Assembly (NCBI RefSeq): GCF_003130405.1
Contig: NZ_QEAS01000002.1
Coordinates: forward strand, 109,289-173,288
DNA from: Pararcticibacter amylolyticus
GTDB taxonomy: Bacteria > Bacteroidota > Bacteroidia > Sphingobacteriales > Sphingobacteriaceae
Length of the DNA: 64,000 nt
Direction of reading: 5' to 3'
The notes under the pieces: generated by a model
Seen by the model: the letters and a program-made list of their open reading frames with translations, nothing else
Told to the model about the DNA's origin: nothing
The model's database searches: none
Program-made: the position numbers and the translations under genes
Shown: positions 1 through 8,688 of the stretch, piece by piece
How the letters are laid out: every line of letters starts with the position of its first letter
How positions within the stretch are numbered: position 1 is the stretch's first letter

Positions 1-104
1 CCGTTCGTATTCATAGTAATATCTGTTTCCAGATAATAAAGGCGGAAAACGCTGAATTGTTTGCCCTGTGCTCTTTGCCTGAGGAGCAGAACCGTTAGTC
101 GCTT

Positions 105-827
105 TTACTTAATTGCGCCAAAAGCAGCCACATTTGAATTCTTATGAAGGATCTCTGTATATGAAAAACCTGTCTTGCGAAGCAGTTCGAGCTGATAATT
201 CAAAGAACGCGGAGTATCTTCATAATCAACATATTCCAGTACATGATCCCGGTACTGCGGACCGCCAATTGATTCAAGATGATCACTGAACCTTTTCTGG
301 AACATGCGCTCCAGTACAGGTGCCTCCTGCGTCACGATGTCCGAGATCCAGATACTTCCGCCTGGTTTTAATATTCTGTAAAACTTCTGAAACATATTTT
401 CCCAGTCGGCATCATCCCGGAGGTGATGCAGGGTAGCAGAAGCGAGAATGATATCAAATTGATCTGAGGGAAGTTCCAGATCTCTCATGTCCTGCTGGAT
501 AAGCGTAATCTGACCGGTAGTTTGTCCGCTCACCCGGACTTTCGCCCGTTCAAGCATAGGCAAACTCAGGTCGTTGAGCGTACAGTTCAGTCCCGGAATC
601 CTGCTCAGCATCCTGAGCGTTAAATTACCAGCCCCGCAGCCGACATCCAGCAGTTCTTTAGCCTGCGGGTTAACATACATAGCTGCTTCCGTACAAAGTT
701 CGAGCATGAGGGGTGCATCGATGATGGTTTTCTGGCCAGTGTCGAGATTCGAAAAACGCTCTACATCCTGATCGAATCTGGCCCTGATCTCTTCGTTTGT
801 GGCCTTGCTTGTGTAATCTGTTTTCAT
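105..827 (-). CDS. class I SAM-dependent methyltransferase
   Basis: A 240-residue soluble protein with a Rossmann-type methyltransferase core. Motif I is LLDVGCGAGNLT at about residues 59-70. It is followed by an acidic strand end (LNDLS), the QQDMRDLELP segment (motif II region), FDIILASATLHHL (motif III/IV) and LKPGGSIWISD (post-motif). This layout is that of Methyltransf_11/25 small-molecule methyltransferases; the substrate cannot be told. It is transcribed divergently from a LysR-type regulator. A minus-strand -7 box (TACCTTTG, 847-854) lies just upstream, and a LysR-type palindrome sits about 65 bp before the predicted start of transcription, so it is probably the regulator's target. 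The ATG at 827 fits the promoter. Family certain, substrate unknown. Confidence 0.88.
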   Translation of the reverse strand: MKTDYTSKATNEEIRARFDQDVERFSNLDTGQKTIIDAPLMLELCTEAAMYVNPQAKELLDVGCGAGNLTLRMLSRIPGLNCTLNDLSLPMLERAKVRVSGQTTGQITLIQQDMRDLELPSDQFDIILASATLHHLRDDADWENMFQKFYRILKPGGSIWISDIVTQEAPVLERMFQKRFSDHLESIGGPQYRDHVLEYVDYEDTPRSLNYQLELLRKTGFSYTEILHKNSNVAAFGAIK

Positions 828-846
828 CGTGCGGTTTGTTTTTTAT

Positions 847-854
847 CAAAGGTA
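847..854 (-). promoter_or_regulatory. -7 promoter box of the methyltransferase gene
   Basis: On the minus strand this reads TACCTTTG, a match to the Bacteroidetes primary-sigma -7 consensus TAnnTTTG. It lies 19 nt before the ATG at 827, predicting a transcript start near 842. No good -33 TTG is visible, which fits an activator-dependent promoter. Confidence 0.5.
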
Positions 855-899
855 AAGGGATTAACTATGCACTGAAAATACATTTTCTGTCAATTATTG

Positions 900-914
900 A
901 TACCTTTAAGGTAT
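900..914. promoter_or_regulatory. LysR-type operator, ATACC-N5-GGTAT
   Basis: ATACCTTTAAGGTAT is a perfect 15-bp palindrome around a central T. It contains the T-N11-A core expected of a LysR recognition site (ATAC-N7-GTAT). It ends one base before the ATG of the LysR gene at 916 and is centred about 65 bp upstream of the predicted start of the divergent methyltransferase transcript. That is the classical position for LysR activation and simultaneous autorepression. Binding is inferred, not shown. Confidence 0.55.
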
Positions 915-915
915 T

Positions 916-1824
916 ATGGAACTCAGGCATCTCATCTATTTCCGCACAGTGGCTGAAGAACTGCACTTTACCAGGGCTGCGAATAAGCTTTATATCTCCC
1001 AGCCTCCGCTGAGCCGCCAGATAAAAGAACTGGAAGAAGAACTGGGAGCCGTGTTGTTTATCCGGAATAATAAAGAAGTGACGCTTACAGATGCCGGCAA
1101 ATACCTGAAAACTAAAACAGACCTCATCCTGAACGAACTTGAAGAGTGCAAAAACACCGTTAGGAAAATTCACGAAAACGAAAGCGGCGAATTCCGGATC
1201 GGGTATATCAGTTCGGTCTATCAATCTTATCTGGCAGAGGTGCTGAAGGCTATGCGGGTGGTCTTCCCTTACATAAGAACTTCCTTGTATGAGCTGCCTA
1301 CCAGGGCGCAGATAGAAAACCTCGAGAAAGGCACACTGGATGTGGGGATATTAAGGGCGCCGGTGCCATCGGCGAAGCTGAAAGTAAAAAGCCTTTTTAA
1401 CGATCCTTTTATGCTGGTTGTACCTTCTCTGGCGGTTGACACACATAAGCGGGAAGCATTGGTTGAGTATCTGCGGAAGAGCCCGTTCATATCTTTTGAT
1501 AATGAGTTTGCACCTCATTACAACGAGAAGCTGGCGGAGGTGTGTAACAGGCTTGGCTTTATTCCTGACATTACGCATGAAGCTAATAACGTATATTCGA
1601 TTCTCCAGATGATAGAAGGAGGGCTTGGCGTATCCGTGCTGCCGGTCTCTTTAAAACACCAGTATACCCATTTGAAAGTTGACTTTATTGAACTTCCGGA
1701 GATCCCTGTGAGTACGGAGGTGGTGCTGGCATGTCACAACGCAAGTGAGAGCAAGGTACTGGAATGGTTTATCCGCAATTATGCAGATCCGCTTCCTGCA
1801 GAAGGCACAAAGAAAAAATATTAA
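916..1824 (+). CDS. LysR family transcriptional regulator
   Basis: A 302-residue regulator. Residues 1-60 form the LysR winged helix-turn-helix, beginning MELRHLIYFRTVAEELHFTR, with the recognition segment YISQPPLSRQIKELEEELG. Residues about 90-290 form the periplasmic-binding-protein-like effector domain. The N-terminus resembles the BenM/CatR/AlsR branch, whose ligands are usually small organic acids, but no ligand can be assigned. The gene is divergent from the methyltransferase at 105-827, with a LysR-type palindrome (900-914) touching its start codon. The likely scheme is autorepression plus activation of the methyltransferase. Length is standard for the family and no residues look damaged. 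Confidence 0.92.
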   Translation: MELRHLIYFRTVAEELHFTRAANKLYISQPPLSRQIKELEEELGAVLFIRNNKEVTLTDAGKYLKTKTDLILNELEECKNTVRKIHENESGEFRIGYISSVYQSYLAEVLKAMRVVFPYIRTSLYELPTRAQIENLEKGTLDVGILRAPVPSAKLKVKSLFNDPFMLVVPSLAVDTHKREALVEYLRKSPFISFDNEFAPHYNEKLAEVCNRLGFIPDITHEANNVYSILQMIEGGLGVSVLPVSLKHQYTHLKVDFIELPEIPVSTEVVLACHNASESKVLEWFIRNYADPLPAEGTKKKY

Positions 1825-2075
1825 GCGGGAATTAGTCAAGGTAGTTTTTATTACGATAAGTGGGAACTGTGTACCGGCCTGTATTTCGGAATGCGCTTCG
1901 CCCCTTGACCCTAAGAAATGGACAGTGATGTCAGCAACCACGGTGAAGACTACGGGATAGCCTGGTAAGTCAGCCTAATGAAATAAAATTCCGTTCGCAG
2001 CTAAATATCAGGGTAATATACCGGATAATCCATAATATTGCGGCGGGCATAAAAAATTAAATGCCGCATAGATAA

Positions 2076-3317
2076 ATGAGAAGAACCGGGTCCCGCTGGG
2101 TCATTATTGCGCTTATATTACTTTTAGACCTTTATGTATTTACCGCTTTAAATTCCTTGTTCCTGTCAGAATGGGACGGAGTAAAAACCGGAATTTATAT
2201 CGTATACGCCCTGATGTCTGCAGGCACTCTGGCTTCTGTGCTTCTTTTTCCTTATCTCCAGTCGGCTGTCAGGTTTACGAGGTTCAGCAACTATTTGTTT
2301 GCTGTGGTCATAGGGCTTGTGTTTTCAAAAGTTGTCAGTTCGGCGGTGTTCCTGCTTGACGATATCCGCAGGCTCATTACATGGATCATCCTTTCTTTTC
2401 AGGGAGGAGCACACGATTCTGTTCCAAGAAGCGCTATTGTTACGATTGTGGGGCTTGTACTGGGCACCGGGCTTTTTCTTTCACTGGTATATGGATTCGG
2501 AAATAAATACGCTTACAGGATCAGGAGGATAAAGCTTCATTTTCCGAAGCTCCCTCAGGGACTCAAAGGAATGCGCTTCGTTCAGATCAGCGATATTCAT
2601 AGCGGCAGTTTCCAGGATAAAGCAAAAGTAAACAGGGGAATCGATCTGATCCTTAAGGAAAGGCCAGACCTGATCCTGTTCACGGGCGACCTGGTAAACG
2701 ACAGGGCGGTAGAGATGGAAAATTACATGGATGTCTTTAGCAGATTGAAGGCCCCCCTGGGTGTATACAGCGTACTGGGGAACCATGACTATGGTGACTA
2801 TTACTGGGGAATAAACCCACAGGGCGAAAAAGCCAGGGAAAAAGCGGACAATCTGAGCCGTCTGAAAGATGTGCACAGTGAGCTGGGGTGGAGGCTCCTG
2901 ATGAATGAACATGTGGAGCTGGAACGCAACGGAGACAGGATGGCTCTGCTGGGGATTGAAAACTGGGGCGCGAAGGCCGGGTTTCCAAAGTACGGCAGGA
3001 TGGCAGAAGCATACAGGGGATCGGAAAGCTATCCGTTTAAAATATTAATGAGTCACGACCCAAGCCACTGGGAAGCAGAGGTGAGAATAAAATATCCGGA
3101 TATCGACCTGACACTTTCAGGCCACACACATGGTATGCAGTTTGGCTTTGAACTGCCCGGTCTTAAATGGAGTCCGGTTCAGTGGGTGTACAAGCAGTGG
3201 GCCGGACTGTATGAAGCCGGAAACCAGAAATTGTATGTAAACCGCGGCTTTGGTTTCCTTGGATATCCGGGAAGGGTGGGGATTCTCCCCGAGATTACGG
3301 TTTTCGAGCTGACATAA
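2076..3317 (+). CDS. membrane-anchored calcineurin-like metallophosphoesterase
   Basis: A 413-residue protein with an N-terminal membrane region (hydrophobic segments near residues 8-28, 40-60, 72-94 and 120-142), followed by a cytoplasmic-type calcineurin-like phosphoesterase domain from about 165. All five metal motifs are visible: SDIHSG (D173, H175), FTGDLVND (D205), LGNHDYG (N236, H237), a later MSHDPSHWE and SGHTHG near the C-terminus. This is the YkuE/YaeI-like architecture; YaeI-type members hydrolyse UDP-2,3-diacylglucosamine-like or other phosphodiesters, but the substrate here is not known. The gene stands alone, with 251 bp of non-coding DNA before it and the S-box region after it. 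Confidence 0.88.
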   Translation: MRRTGSRWVIIALILLLDLYVFTALNSLFLSEWDGVKTGIYIVYALMSAGTLASVLLFPYLQSAVRFTRFSNYLFAVVIGLVFSKVVSSAVFLLDDIRRLITWIILSFQGGAHDSVPRSAIVTIVGLVLGTGLFLSLVYGFGNKYAYRIRRIKLHFPKLPQGLKGMRFVQISDIHSGSFQDKAKVNRGIDLILKERPDLILFTGDLVNDRAVEMENYMDVFSRLKAPLGVYSVLGNHDYGDYYWGINPQGEKAREKADNLSRLKDVHSELGWRLLMNEHVELERNGDRMALLGIENWGAKAGFPKYGRMAEAYRGSESYPFKILMSHDPSHWEAEVRIKYPDIDLTLSGHTHGMQFGFELPGLKWSPVQWVYKQWAGLYEAGNQKLYVNRGFGFLGYPGRVGILPEITVFELT

Positions 3318-3448
3318 ATGCAAAAAAGACTTCATTTTTCAGCATCTGAGAGGGGGGGCCGATCCTCTCATCACTGTGAGCCGGAACAGCTCAAAAGTCA
3401 TCTCTTTCTAATTTTTCCAATACCCTATAGAATTACTAGATTTACTAG

Positions 3449-3456
3449 TATATTTG
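3449..3456 (+). promoter_or_regulatory. -7 promoter box of the S-box transcription unit
   Basis: TATATTTG matches the Bacteroidetes TAnnTTTG -7 element and lies 14 nt before the first paired base of the SAM riboswitch, placing the transcript start within about 10 nt of the riboswitch. No convincing -33 TTG is visible. Confidence 0.55.
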
Positions 3457-3470
3457 CACCATAGTTTTTG

Positions 3471-3565
3471 CTTATCCAGAAAGATGGAGGGAAAGGCCCT
3501 GCGAAATCTTGGCAACCTGTAATAACAAGGTGCTAATTCCTGTCCGCCAAGGCGGAGAAGATAAG
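3471..3565 (+). ncRNA. SAM-I (S-box) riboswitch
   Basis: The P1 helix is CTTATC (3471-3476) paired with GATAAG (3560-3565). Between them are the hallmark blocks: GATGGAGGGA, GGCCCTGCGAAATC, TTGGCAACC and AAGGTGCTAATTCC. The P4 hairpin TCCGCC-AA-GGCGGA follows. These are the conserved kink-turn, SAM-binding and P3 elements of the S-box family. The expression platform is unclear: an AT-rich hairpin (TGATTTTAAT 3566-3575 with ATTAAAAATCA 3585-3595) follows without a U-tract, so control may be translational. It heads the small ORF at 3626 and the SusC/SusD/DUF1684 genes, implying the unit is repressed when S-adenosylmethionine is plentiful. Confidence 0.92.
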
Positions 3566-3625
3566 TGATTTTAATTGTTTGTCCATTAAAAATCATTCCG
3601 GGTAAGTAAGTTTTTAGAAAGAATT

Positions 3626-3775
3626 ATGAAAACTTATCCAGTAAACACAGTGAAAACAGAAGCAGTAATCAAATCAGTCAAGCCTTCCTGGTCCCATTAC
3701 CGGGACTATCCCATGACGGGCAATTCCATGCATGCCTGTTGTAAGTCACCCCAAGCCTCTCCGATGATCTGCTGA
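3626..3775 (+). CDS. 49-residue Met/Cys-containing small protein or leader peptide
   Basis: An ATG-to-TGA frame of 49 codons lying between the SAM riboswitch and the SusC-like gene, 60 nt after the aptamer and 60 nt before the next start. It begins MKTYPVNTVKTEAVIKSVK and has a central WSHYRDYPMTG segment. The last 20 residues contain three Met and three Cys, including a CC pair and a C-terminal Cys. There is no signal peptide and no membrane segment. I do not recognise a named family. It could be a leader peptide sensing Met/Cys-tRNA, a metal- or thiol-binding small protein, or a precursor of a modified peptide taken up or exported by the neighbours. The position directly behind an S-box makes chance less likely, but its coding status is not proven. 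Confidence 0.5.
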   Translation: MKTYPVNTVKTEAVIKSVKPSWSHYRDYPMTGNSMHACCKSPQASPMIC

Positions 3776-3835
3776 CGTACGGCAGTCAGGAAACAACACA
3801 TTATCAAAAAACAGAACATTCATTAATCAATCAAC

Positions 3836-6800
3836 ATGACATACTTTAACTATTGGAAGTTGAGGCTGAATACCTATGGCCTCAGAAGAACACATTATGC
3901 CTCAATCCTTGTTTTTGCCTTTTGTCTTTATATACCCGGTGCAATACGGGCTGCGCGCACGGCACCCGCAGAGTTATTTAAAAGTCCTGTCAAATTGCAG
4001 GAAATCCACGTCTCCGGAACGGTAACGGATGCAGGCGGGGAAACTCTCCCGGGTGTTTCTGTAAAGGTGAAAGATACACATATCAGCGCATCGACTGATG
4101 CTGCAGGTAAATTCAATATCTCGGTGCCGGATCAGAACGCTATCCTGGTGTTCACCTATATCGGGTTTAATACCCAGGAGCTTAAGGTGGGACAGAAGAC
4201 TTTACTTAATATACGTCTCAGCCCGTCAAACAACAACCTTACTGAGGTGGTAGTGACGGCGCTTAATATCCCGAGAGAAAAAAAAGCCCTTGGTTATGCA
4301 GTTCAGGACATTGGCGGACAGGCACTTGCCACCCGGCCAACTAACGCACTTAGTTCCATTTCCGGAAAGATCGCCGGGTTACAGGTGATATCATCAGGAG
4401 GAAACATGGGGGGATCGACCCGGGTAACATTAAGGGGAATCACCTCCCTCTACGGTAGCAACCAGCCTTTATATGTAATAGATGGTACCCCTATAGACAA
4501 CACCGACCTGAATACTTCCCCTACGCAAAATGGTAGCGCAGGAAAGGACATCGGCAATATGATCCAGGACCTGAATCCCGACGATATTGAGAATATTTCG
4601 GTATTAAAAGGCCCTTCAGCTTCAGCCTTATATGGTACAAGATCTGCAAACGGGGTCATCCTTATTACGACAAAGAAAGGAAAAACCGGTGACCGGACGG
4701 ATCTTTCTTTTACAACAGGAGTGGAACTGGAAAAAATAGTACGCCTTCCAAAACGTCAGAAACTATATGGTGGAGGGTACTCGAACGAATTTCAGAAAGC
4801 GAATATAAACGGCACAGAATATAACATTGTCGATTATGCAGCCGACGAAAGCTGGGGCCCGCGCCTGGACGGTACCCCCGTCCTGCACTGGTACAATCTC
4901 GATCCGGAATATCCTGCTGATTATCTTAATCCTCAGCCCTGGATCTACCCTAAAAACGACGTAACATCCTTCTTCGAAACAGGAATTTCTAATACTAATA
5001 ACCTGTCTATCAGTGGAGGAAGTGAGAAGACGACTTACAGACTCTCTTATACAAATAAAAATGTCAGCGGTACAGTTCCGAATTCAAGTCTCAACCGGAA
5101 CACAATCAGCGCTTCCGGCTCTTCCAGGTTTGGAAAGCTGAACGCTTCCTCCAGTATTAACTATGTCAAAAATAAAACTACAGGACGTCCATGGACGGGA
5201 GCATCTAACAGGAATATCATGCTGGAAGCGTTTCAATGGGGCCAGGTGCAGGTAGATTACGACAGACTGAAAGAATATAAACGGCCCGACGGAACTCCGC
5301 GTGCATGGAACCGGACCGGCTATCTGAATACCCCGGCAGCTGAAGCCACCCGTTTTATAGACAATCCTTACTGGTCAGCTTACGAGAGTTATCTGAAGGA
5401 AAACCGCGACCGGGTGTTCGGAAATATAGGCCTTGAGCTGGATGCTACTGACTGGCTGAAACTGAGAGGTAAATTAAACGCAGATATTTACCACTATGAT
5501 TTTCAGGATAGAATTGCTGTTTACTCGAGGTCACAATCGAATTACGAAGAATATTTTAATAATTTCAGCGAACTGAACTATGAATTTCTTGCGCTGGCAA
5601 AAAAGAACGTTAATGATTTCTCCATTAACGCAATTGCCGGAGGAAATATCATGAACAAGCGCGGTAGGATCAGCGATGTGATTACCCAGGGCGGACTTAT
5701 CGTTCCCAACTACTATAATCTAAGGAATGCTCCTTCTGTAGCAACAAATTCAAACGAATTTCATAGAAAGATGTACTCGTTATTTGGCAGTGTTTCTGTG
5801 GGATGGAGGAATATGCTTTACCTGGAAGGCACTGTCAGAAACGACTGGTCTTCGACCCTTCCTGAGTCGGACTTTTCATTCATTTACCCCTCTGTTACCG
5901 GAAGCTTTGTGTTTAGTGAACTGAGCGCACTCAAGCAATGGACATGGCTCGATTTTGCAAAACTGAGGTTAGGATGGGCTGACGCCGGGAATGATACGGA
6001 ACCTTACCGACTTGCGAAGGTATATGAGCCCGGACAGGCATTTGGCGGAAGTCCGGTGTATTCATTGCCCTCCACTCTGAATAACGCCAACCTCCAGCCG
6101 GAATTAACAAGGTCGTTGGAAGCGGGTTTAAACATACAGGCCTTACAGAGACGTGTTTCCATCGATGTAACCGTCTACGACAATAAAAGCCGGAATCAGA
6201 CGATCCCAATTCCTTTATCTCCTGCATTCGGTTATGACAGCAAATATCTGAATGCCGGTTTGATAACTAATAAGGGGATCGAGGTCACACTCGGTGCAAG
6301 TCCTGTGAGAAACAACAATTTCGAATGGAACAGTACCCTTAACTGGTCTAAAAACCGGAATAAGGTAGAAAACTTGTACGAGGACGTTAATACCCTGGAA
6401 CTCAGCAACACACTGGTAACTCTCGTGGCAAAAGAAGGTCAGTCTTATGGCCAGATTATGGGCTATGATTTTGTATATGCTCCTGATGGTCAGCGATTGG
6501 TGCAAGCCGACGGTACCTATGCCAGGACAGAACAACTTGTGCCCCTGGGGAGCGTCCTGCCGGATTACCTCTTTGGTTTTCAGAACTCATTCAGATACAA
6601 AAACTTTAATCTTGGCTTCCTGGTAGACGGCAGGGTAGGCGGCAAATTTTTCTCCCAGACCTATAAGGTAGGGATGTATTCCGGTGTGCTCGAACGTACT
6701 GCCGCCAATAATGTCCGGGAAGACGGCATCATTGTAGACGGAGTAAAAGGAAATGTTCAGTTCAATGCCGACGGAACTTACACGGTAAGCAATACCAGCC

Positions 6801-7111
6801 CGAATGATACACGTATCTCCGCTCTTAACTGGGCTAGGAACGAATACAATGGCCCCACCACCTTCAGCGTGTTTGATGCCACTTTCGTAAAATTACGGGA
6901 AGTAACCCTCGGGTATAATTTCAATCTTAAGAATGCCCCGGTTCGCCAGGTTAACCTTAGTCTCTACGGACGTAACCTCTGGAACATTTACACAAAAAGC
7001 AAGTATATAGATCCTGAAATAACCAACAGCGGAGGAAACGTTCAGGGAATAGAAGGAGGGAACCTGCCCGTTCCGGCAACTTTCGGATTAAACTTAAACT
7101 TCAAATTTTAA
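3836..7111 (+). CDS. SusC/RagA-type TonB-dependent outer-membrane receptor
   Basis: A 1091-residue receptor: signal sequence (hydrophobic stretch about 22-38), a carboxypeptidase-regulatory-like beta domain (about 56-135, starting HVSGTVTDAGGETLPGVSV), a TonB-box-like LTEVVVTAL, a plug domain with LYVIDGTPIDN and LKGPSASALYGTRSANGVI, then a long 22-strand barrel ending in the aromatic FKF. It lacks an STN domain, so it is not wired to an ECF sigma factor. It pairs with the SusD-like gene 12 bp downstream, forming a lid-and-barrel importer. Control by the upstream SAM riboswitch suggests import of a methionine- or sulfur-related nutrient rather than a glycan. Family certain, substrate inferred. 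Confidence 0.93.
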   Translation: MTYFNYWKLRLNTYGLRRTHYASILVFAFCLYIPGAIRAARTAPAELFKSPVKLQEIHVSGTVTDAGGETLPGVSVKVKDTHISASTDAAGKFNISVPDQNAILVFTYIGFNTQELKVGQKTLLNIRLSPSNNNLTEVVVTALNIPREKKALGYAVQDIGGQALATRPTNALSSISGKIAGLQVISSGGNMGGSTRVTLRGITSLYGSNQPLYVIDGTPIDNTDLNTSPTQNGSAGKDIGNMIQDLNPDDIENISVLKGPSASALYGTRSANGVILITTKKGKTGDRTDLSFTTGVELEKIVRLPKRQKLYGGGYSNEFQKANINGTEYNIVDYAADESWGPRLDGTPVLHWYNLDPEYPADYLNPQPWIYPKNDVTSFFETGISNTNNLSISGGSEKTTYRLSYTNKNVSGTVPNSSLNRNTISASGSSRFGKLNASSSINYVKNKTTGRPWTGASNRNIMLEAFQWGQVQVDYDRLKEYKRPDGTPRAWNRTGYLNTPAAEATRFIDNPYWSAYESYLKENRDRVFGNIGLELDATDWLKLRGKLNADIYHYDFQDRIAVYSRSQSNYEEYFNNFSELNYEFLALAKKNVNDFSINAIAGGNIMNKRGRISDVITQGGLIVPNYYNLRNAPSVATNSNEFHRKMYSLFGSVSVGWRNMLYLEGTVRNDWSSTLPESDFSFIYPSVTGSFVFSELSALKQWTWLDFAKLRLGWADAGNDTEPYRLAKVYEPGQAFGGSPVYSLPSTLNNANLQPELTRSLEAGLNIQALQRRVSIDVTVYDNKSRNQTIPIPLSPAFGYDSKYLNAGLITNKGIEVTLGASPVRNNNFEWNSTLNWSKNRNKVENLYEDVNTLELSNTLVTLVAKEGQSYGQIMGYDFVYAPDGQRLVQADGTYARTEQLVPLGSVLPDYLFGFQNSFRYKNFNLGFLVDGRVGGKFFSQTYKVGMYSGVLERTAANNVREDGIIVDGVKGNVQFNADGTYTVSNTSPNDTRISALNWARNEYNGPTTFSVFDATFVKLREVTLGYNFNLKNAPVRQVNLSLYGRNLWNIYTKSKYIDPEITNSGGNVQGIEGGNLPVPATFGLNLNFKF

Positions 7112-7123
7112 AAGCTCAGAGTG

Positions 7124-8674
7124 ATGAAAAATAATCTTTCCACCATATACAAAACAGCAGCGGCAGCACTTGTACTCGTTACAGGATTGTCGTCCTGCAA
7201 AGACTTAACAGATATTAATACCGACCCCAACAAAGCGGCTATCGTACCTACAACGACCATTCTGCTTTCTGCAGAAAAACAGCTCGTGGATAACCTTCGT
7301 GGTGAAACATTCTCCCTTAAAGGAGCTATGCTTTTCTCCCAGTATTATAGTCAGAACATTTACACCGATCAGTCCAGGTACAGCATCTCAGCAGGCGATC
7401 TGAACACCTTCTGGTCAAATTCATACAAGACGCTTAATAACCTGGAAGAAATAATCCAGTTGAACACCAGTGAGCAGACAAAGAATGTAGCCGCTGCCGG
7501 AACAGCAGGAACGAATGCCAACCAGATTGCCATCAGCCGGATACTGAAGTCATACATCTTTCAGACCCTGACAGATGCTTTCGGCTCAGTCCCTTACCAG
7601 TCCTACGGAAACTCCGACCCTGATTTCGAAGCTTTACAGCAAATCCAGGAAAATTACACCCCTGCTTATGCCAGCCAGGAAAAGATCTACACCGATATTC
7701 TGAACGAACTCAAGGCTGCAGGCGACACCCTTTTAAAAACGCCTTCGGCAACCACCTTTGGCGCTTCAGACATTATTTATAAAGGAAGCAATGCAAAATG
7801 GGCCAAATTCGCTAATTCACTGCGCCTGAGAGTTGCTACGCGGATAAAGACCAAGCTTCCGCAGCTTTCTGAGCAGCATTTTACCGATGCCGTTCAAAAG
7901 GGAGTATTTTCAGGAAACGAAGACAATGCCGTATTTAAATATTTACCGGCAGCTCCGAATGAAGCCCCTCTTTACCGGGCAACAGTGACTGCAAACCGTA
8001 AGGACTACGCGGTATCGCACGTTCTCATCAATGTCCTGAAGGGGGAGACCGGGCCGTTCAACTTCGCGGATCCGCGCCTGAGTATTTACGCGCTTCCAAA
8101 CGCCCGGAACGAGTACATCGGCCAGCCTTACGGACTGCCGCTTTCAGTTGCCGGGGTAAACGGCCCGACCGACATCAGTCTTCCCGGTACAGCCGTAAAC
8201 GCAGCAGATTATGGCGAAGTTCTGATGGAATATGCAGAGGTAGCCTTCCTCCGTTCAGAGCATGATAACTGGAATGATGCTTCTTACAGGAGCGGCGTGC
8301 AGCGCTCACTGGAGAAGTGGGGGGTAAGTGCCGACAAGGTTTCAGAATACCTGTCTAAACTCCCCGCTGCAAATAAGGAGAACGTCTTAACCCAAAAATA
8401 CCTTGCTTTGTATATGCAGGGGCAGGAAGCCTGGAGCGAGATCAGGAGGACGGGTTACCCCTTGTTCCTGGTGAAACCGGGCGACCTGGTATGGCGGCGT
8501 ACGACTGATACCGGTGTCCAGGAGTATCGTTTTGAACCACTGTTTGGAAACGGGATCCCCAAAAGATTATATTACCCCCTCAGGGAGCAGAGTGTAAACA
8601 GGGAAAATTACCAGCAGGCGCTTGCCGGACAGGGACAGGACAACCTTGAGACAGCCTTGTGGTGGAATAAATAA
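7124..8674 (+). CDS. SusD/RagB-type surface lipoprotein (SusD-like_2)
   Basis: A 516-residue lipoprotein. The signal peptide ends in a lipobox (TGLSSC, Cys25), followed by the KDLTDINTDPNKA start typical of the SusD-like_2 (PF12771) group. The body is alpha-helical with TPR-like repeats, as in SusD. The C-terminal WWNK ending is also family-typical. It acts as the extracellular lid over the SusC-like channel encoded just upstream. A GTG immediately precedes the chosen ATG (7121), so the start could be one codon earlier. It is in the same S-box-controlled unit as the receptor and the DUF1684 gene 14 bp downstream. Ligand unknown. Confidence 0.9.
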   Translation: MKNNLSTIYKTAAAALVLVTGLSSCKDLTDINTDPNKAAIVPTTTILLSAEKQLVDNLRGETFSLKGAMLFSQYYSQNIYTDQSRYSISAGDLNTFWSNSYKTLNNLEEIIQLNTSEQTKNVAAAGTAGTNANQIAISRILKSYIFQTLTDAFGSVPYQSYGNSDPDFEALQQIQENYTPAYASQEKIYTDILNELKAAGDTLLKTPSATTFGASDIIYKGSNAKWAKFANSLRLRVATRIKTKLPQLSEQHFTDAVQKGVFSGNEDNAVFKYLPAAPNEAPLYRATVTANRKDYAVSHVLINVLKGETGPFNFADPRLSIYALPNARNEYIGQPYGLPLSVAGVNGPTDISLPGTAVNAADYGEVLMEYAEVAFLRSEHDNWNDASYRSGVQRSLEKWGVSADKVSEYLSKLPAANKENVLTQKYLALYMQGQEAWSEIRRTGYPLFLVKPGDLVWRRTTDTGVQEYRFEPLFGNGIPKRLYYPLREQSVNRENYQQALAGQGQDNLETALWWNK

Positions 8675-8688
8675 GATCAGGAATAATA

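Noticed and set aside
1-104. ATG (12-14, minus strand) opening towards the left window edge
   Set aside because: Only four codons (Met-Asn-Thr-Asn) are visible before the window ends; not enough to call a gene.
1825-1885. In-frame continuation after the LysR stop codon, giving an aromatic-rich peptide
   Set aside because: It simply reads on after a TAA and meets TGA and TAA soon after; there is no start and no convincing homology.
2481-2912. Long minus-strand open frame opposite the metallophosphoesterase gene
   Set aside because: It overlaps a gene with all its catalytic motifs and has no recognisable domain, promoter or start context.
3347-3370. TGAGAGG / CCTCTCA hairpin with a run of seven G after the phosphoesterase gene
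   Set aside because: The stem is only 7 bp with a 10-nt loop and has no T-tract, so it was not called as a terminator.
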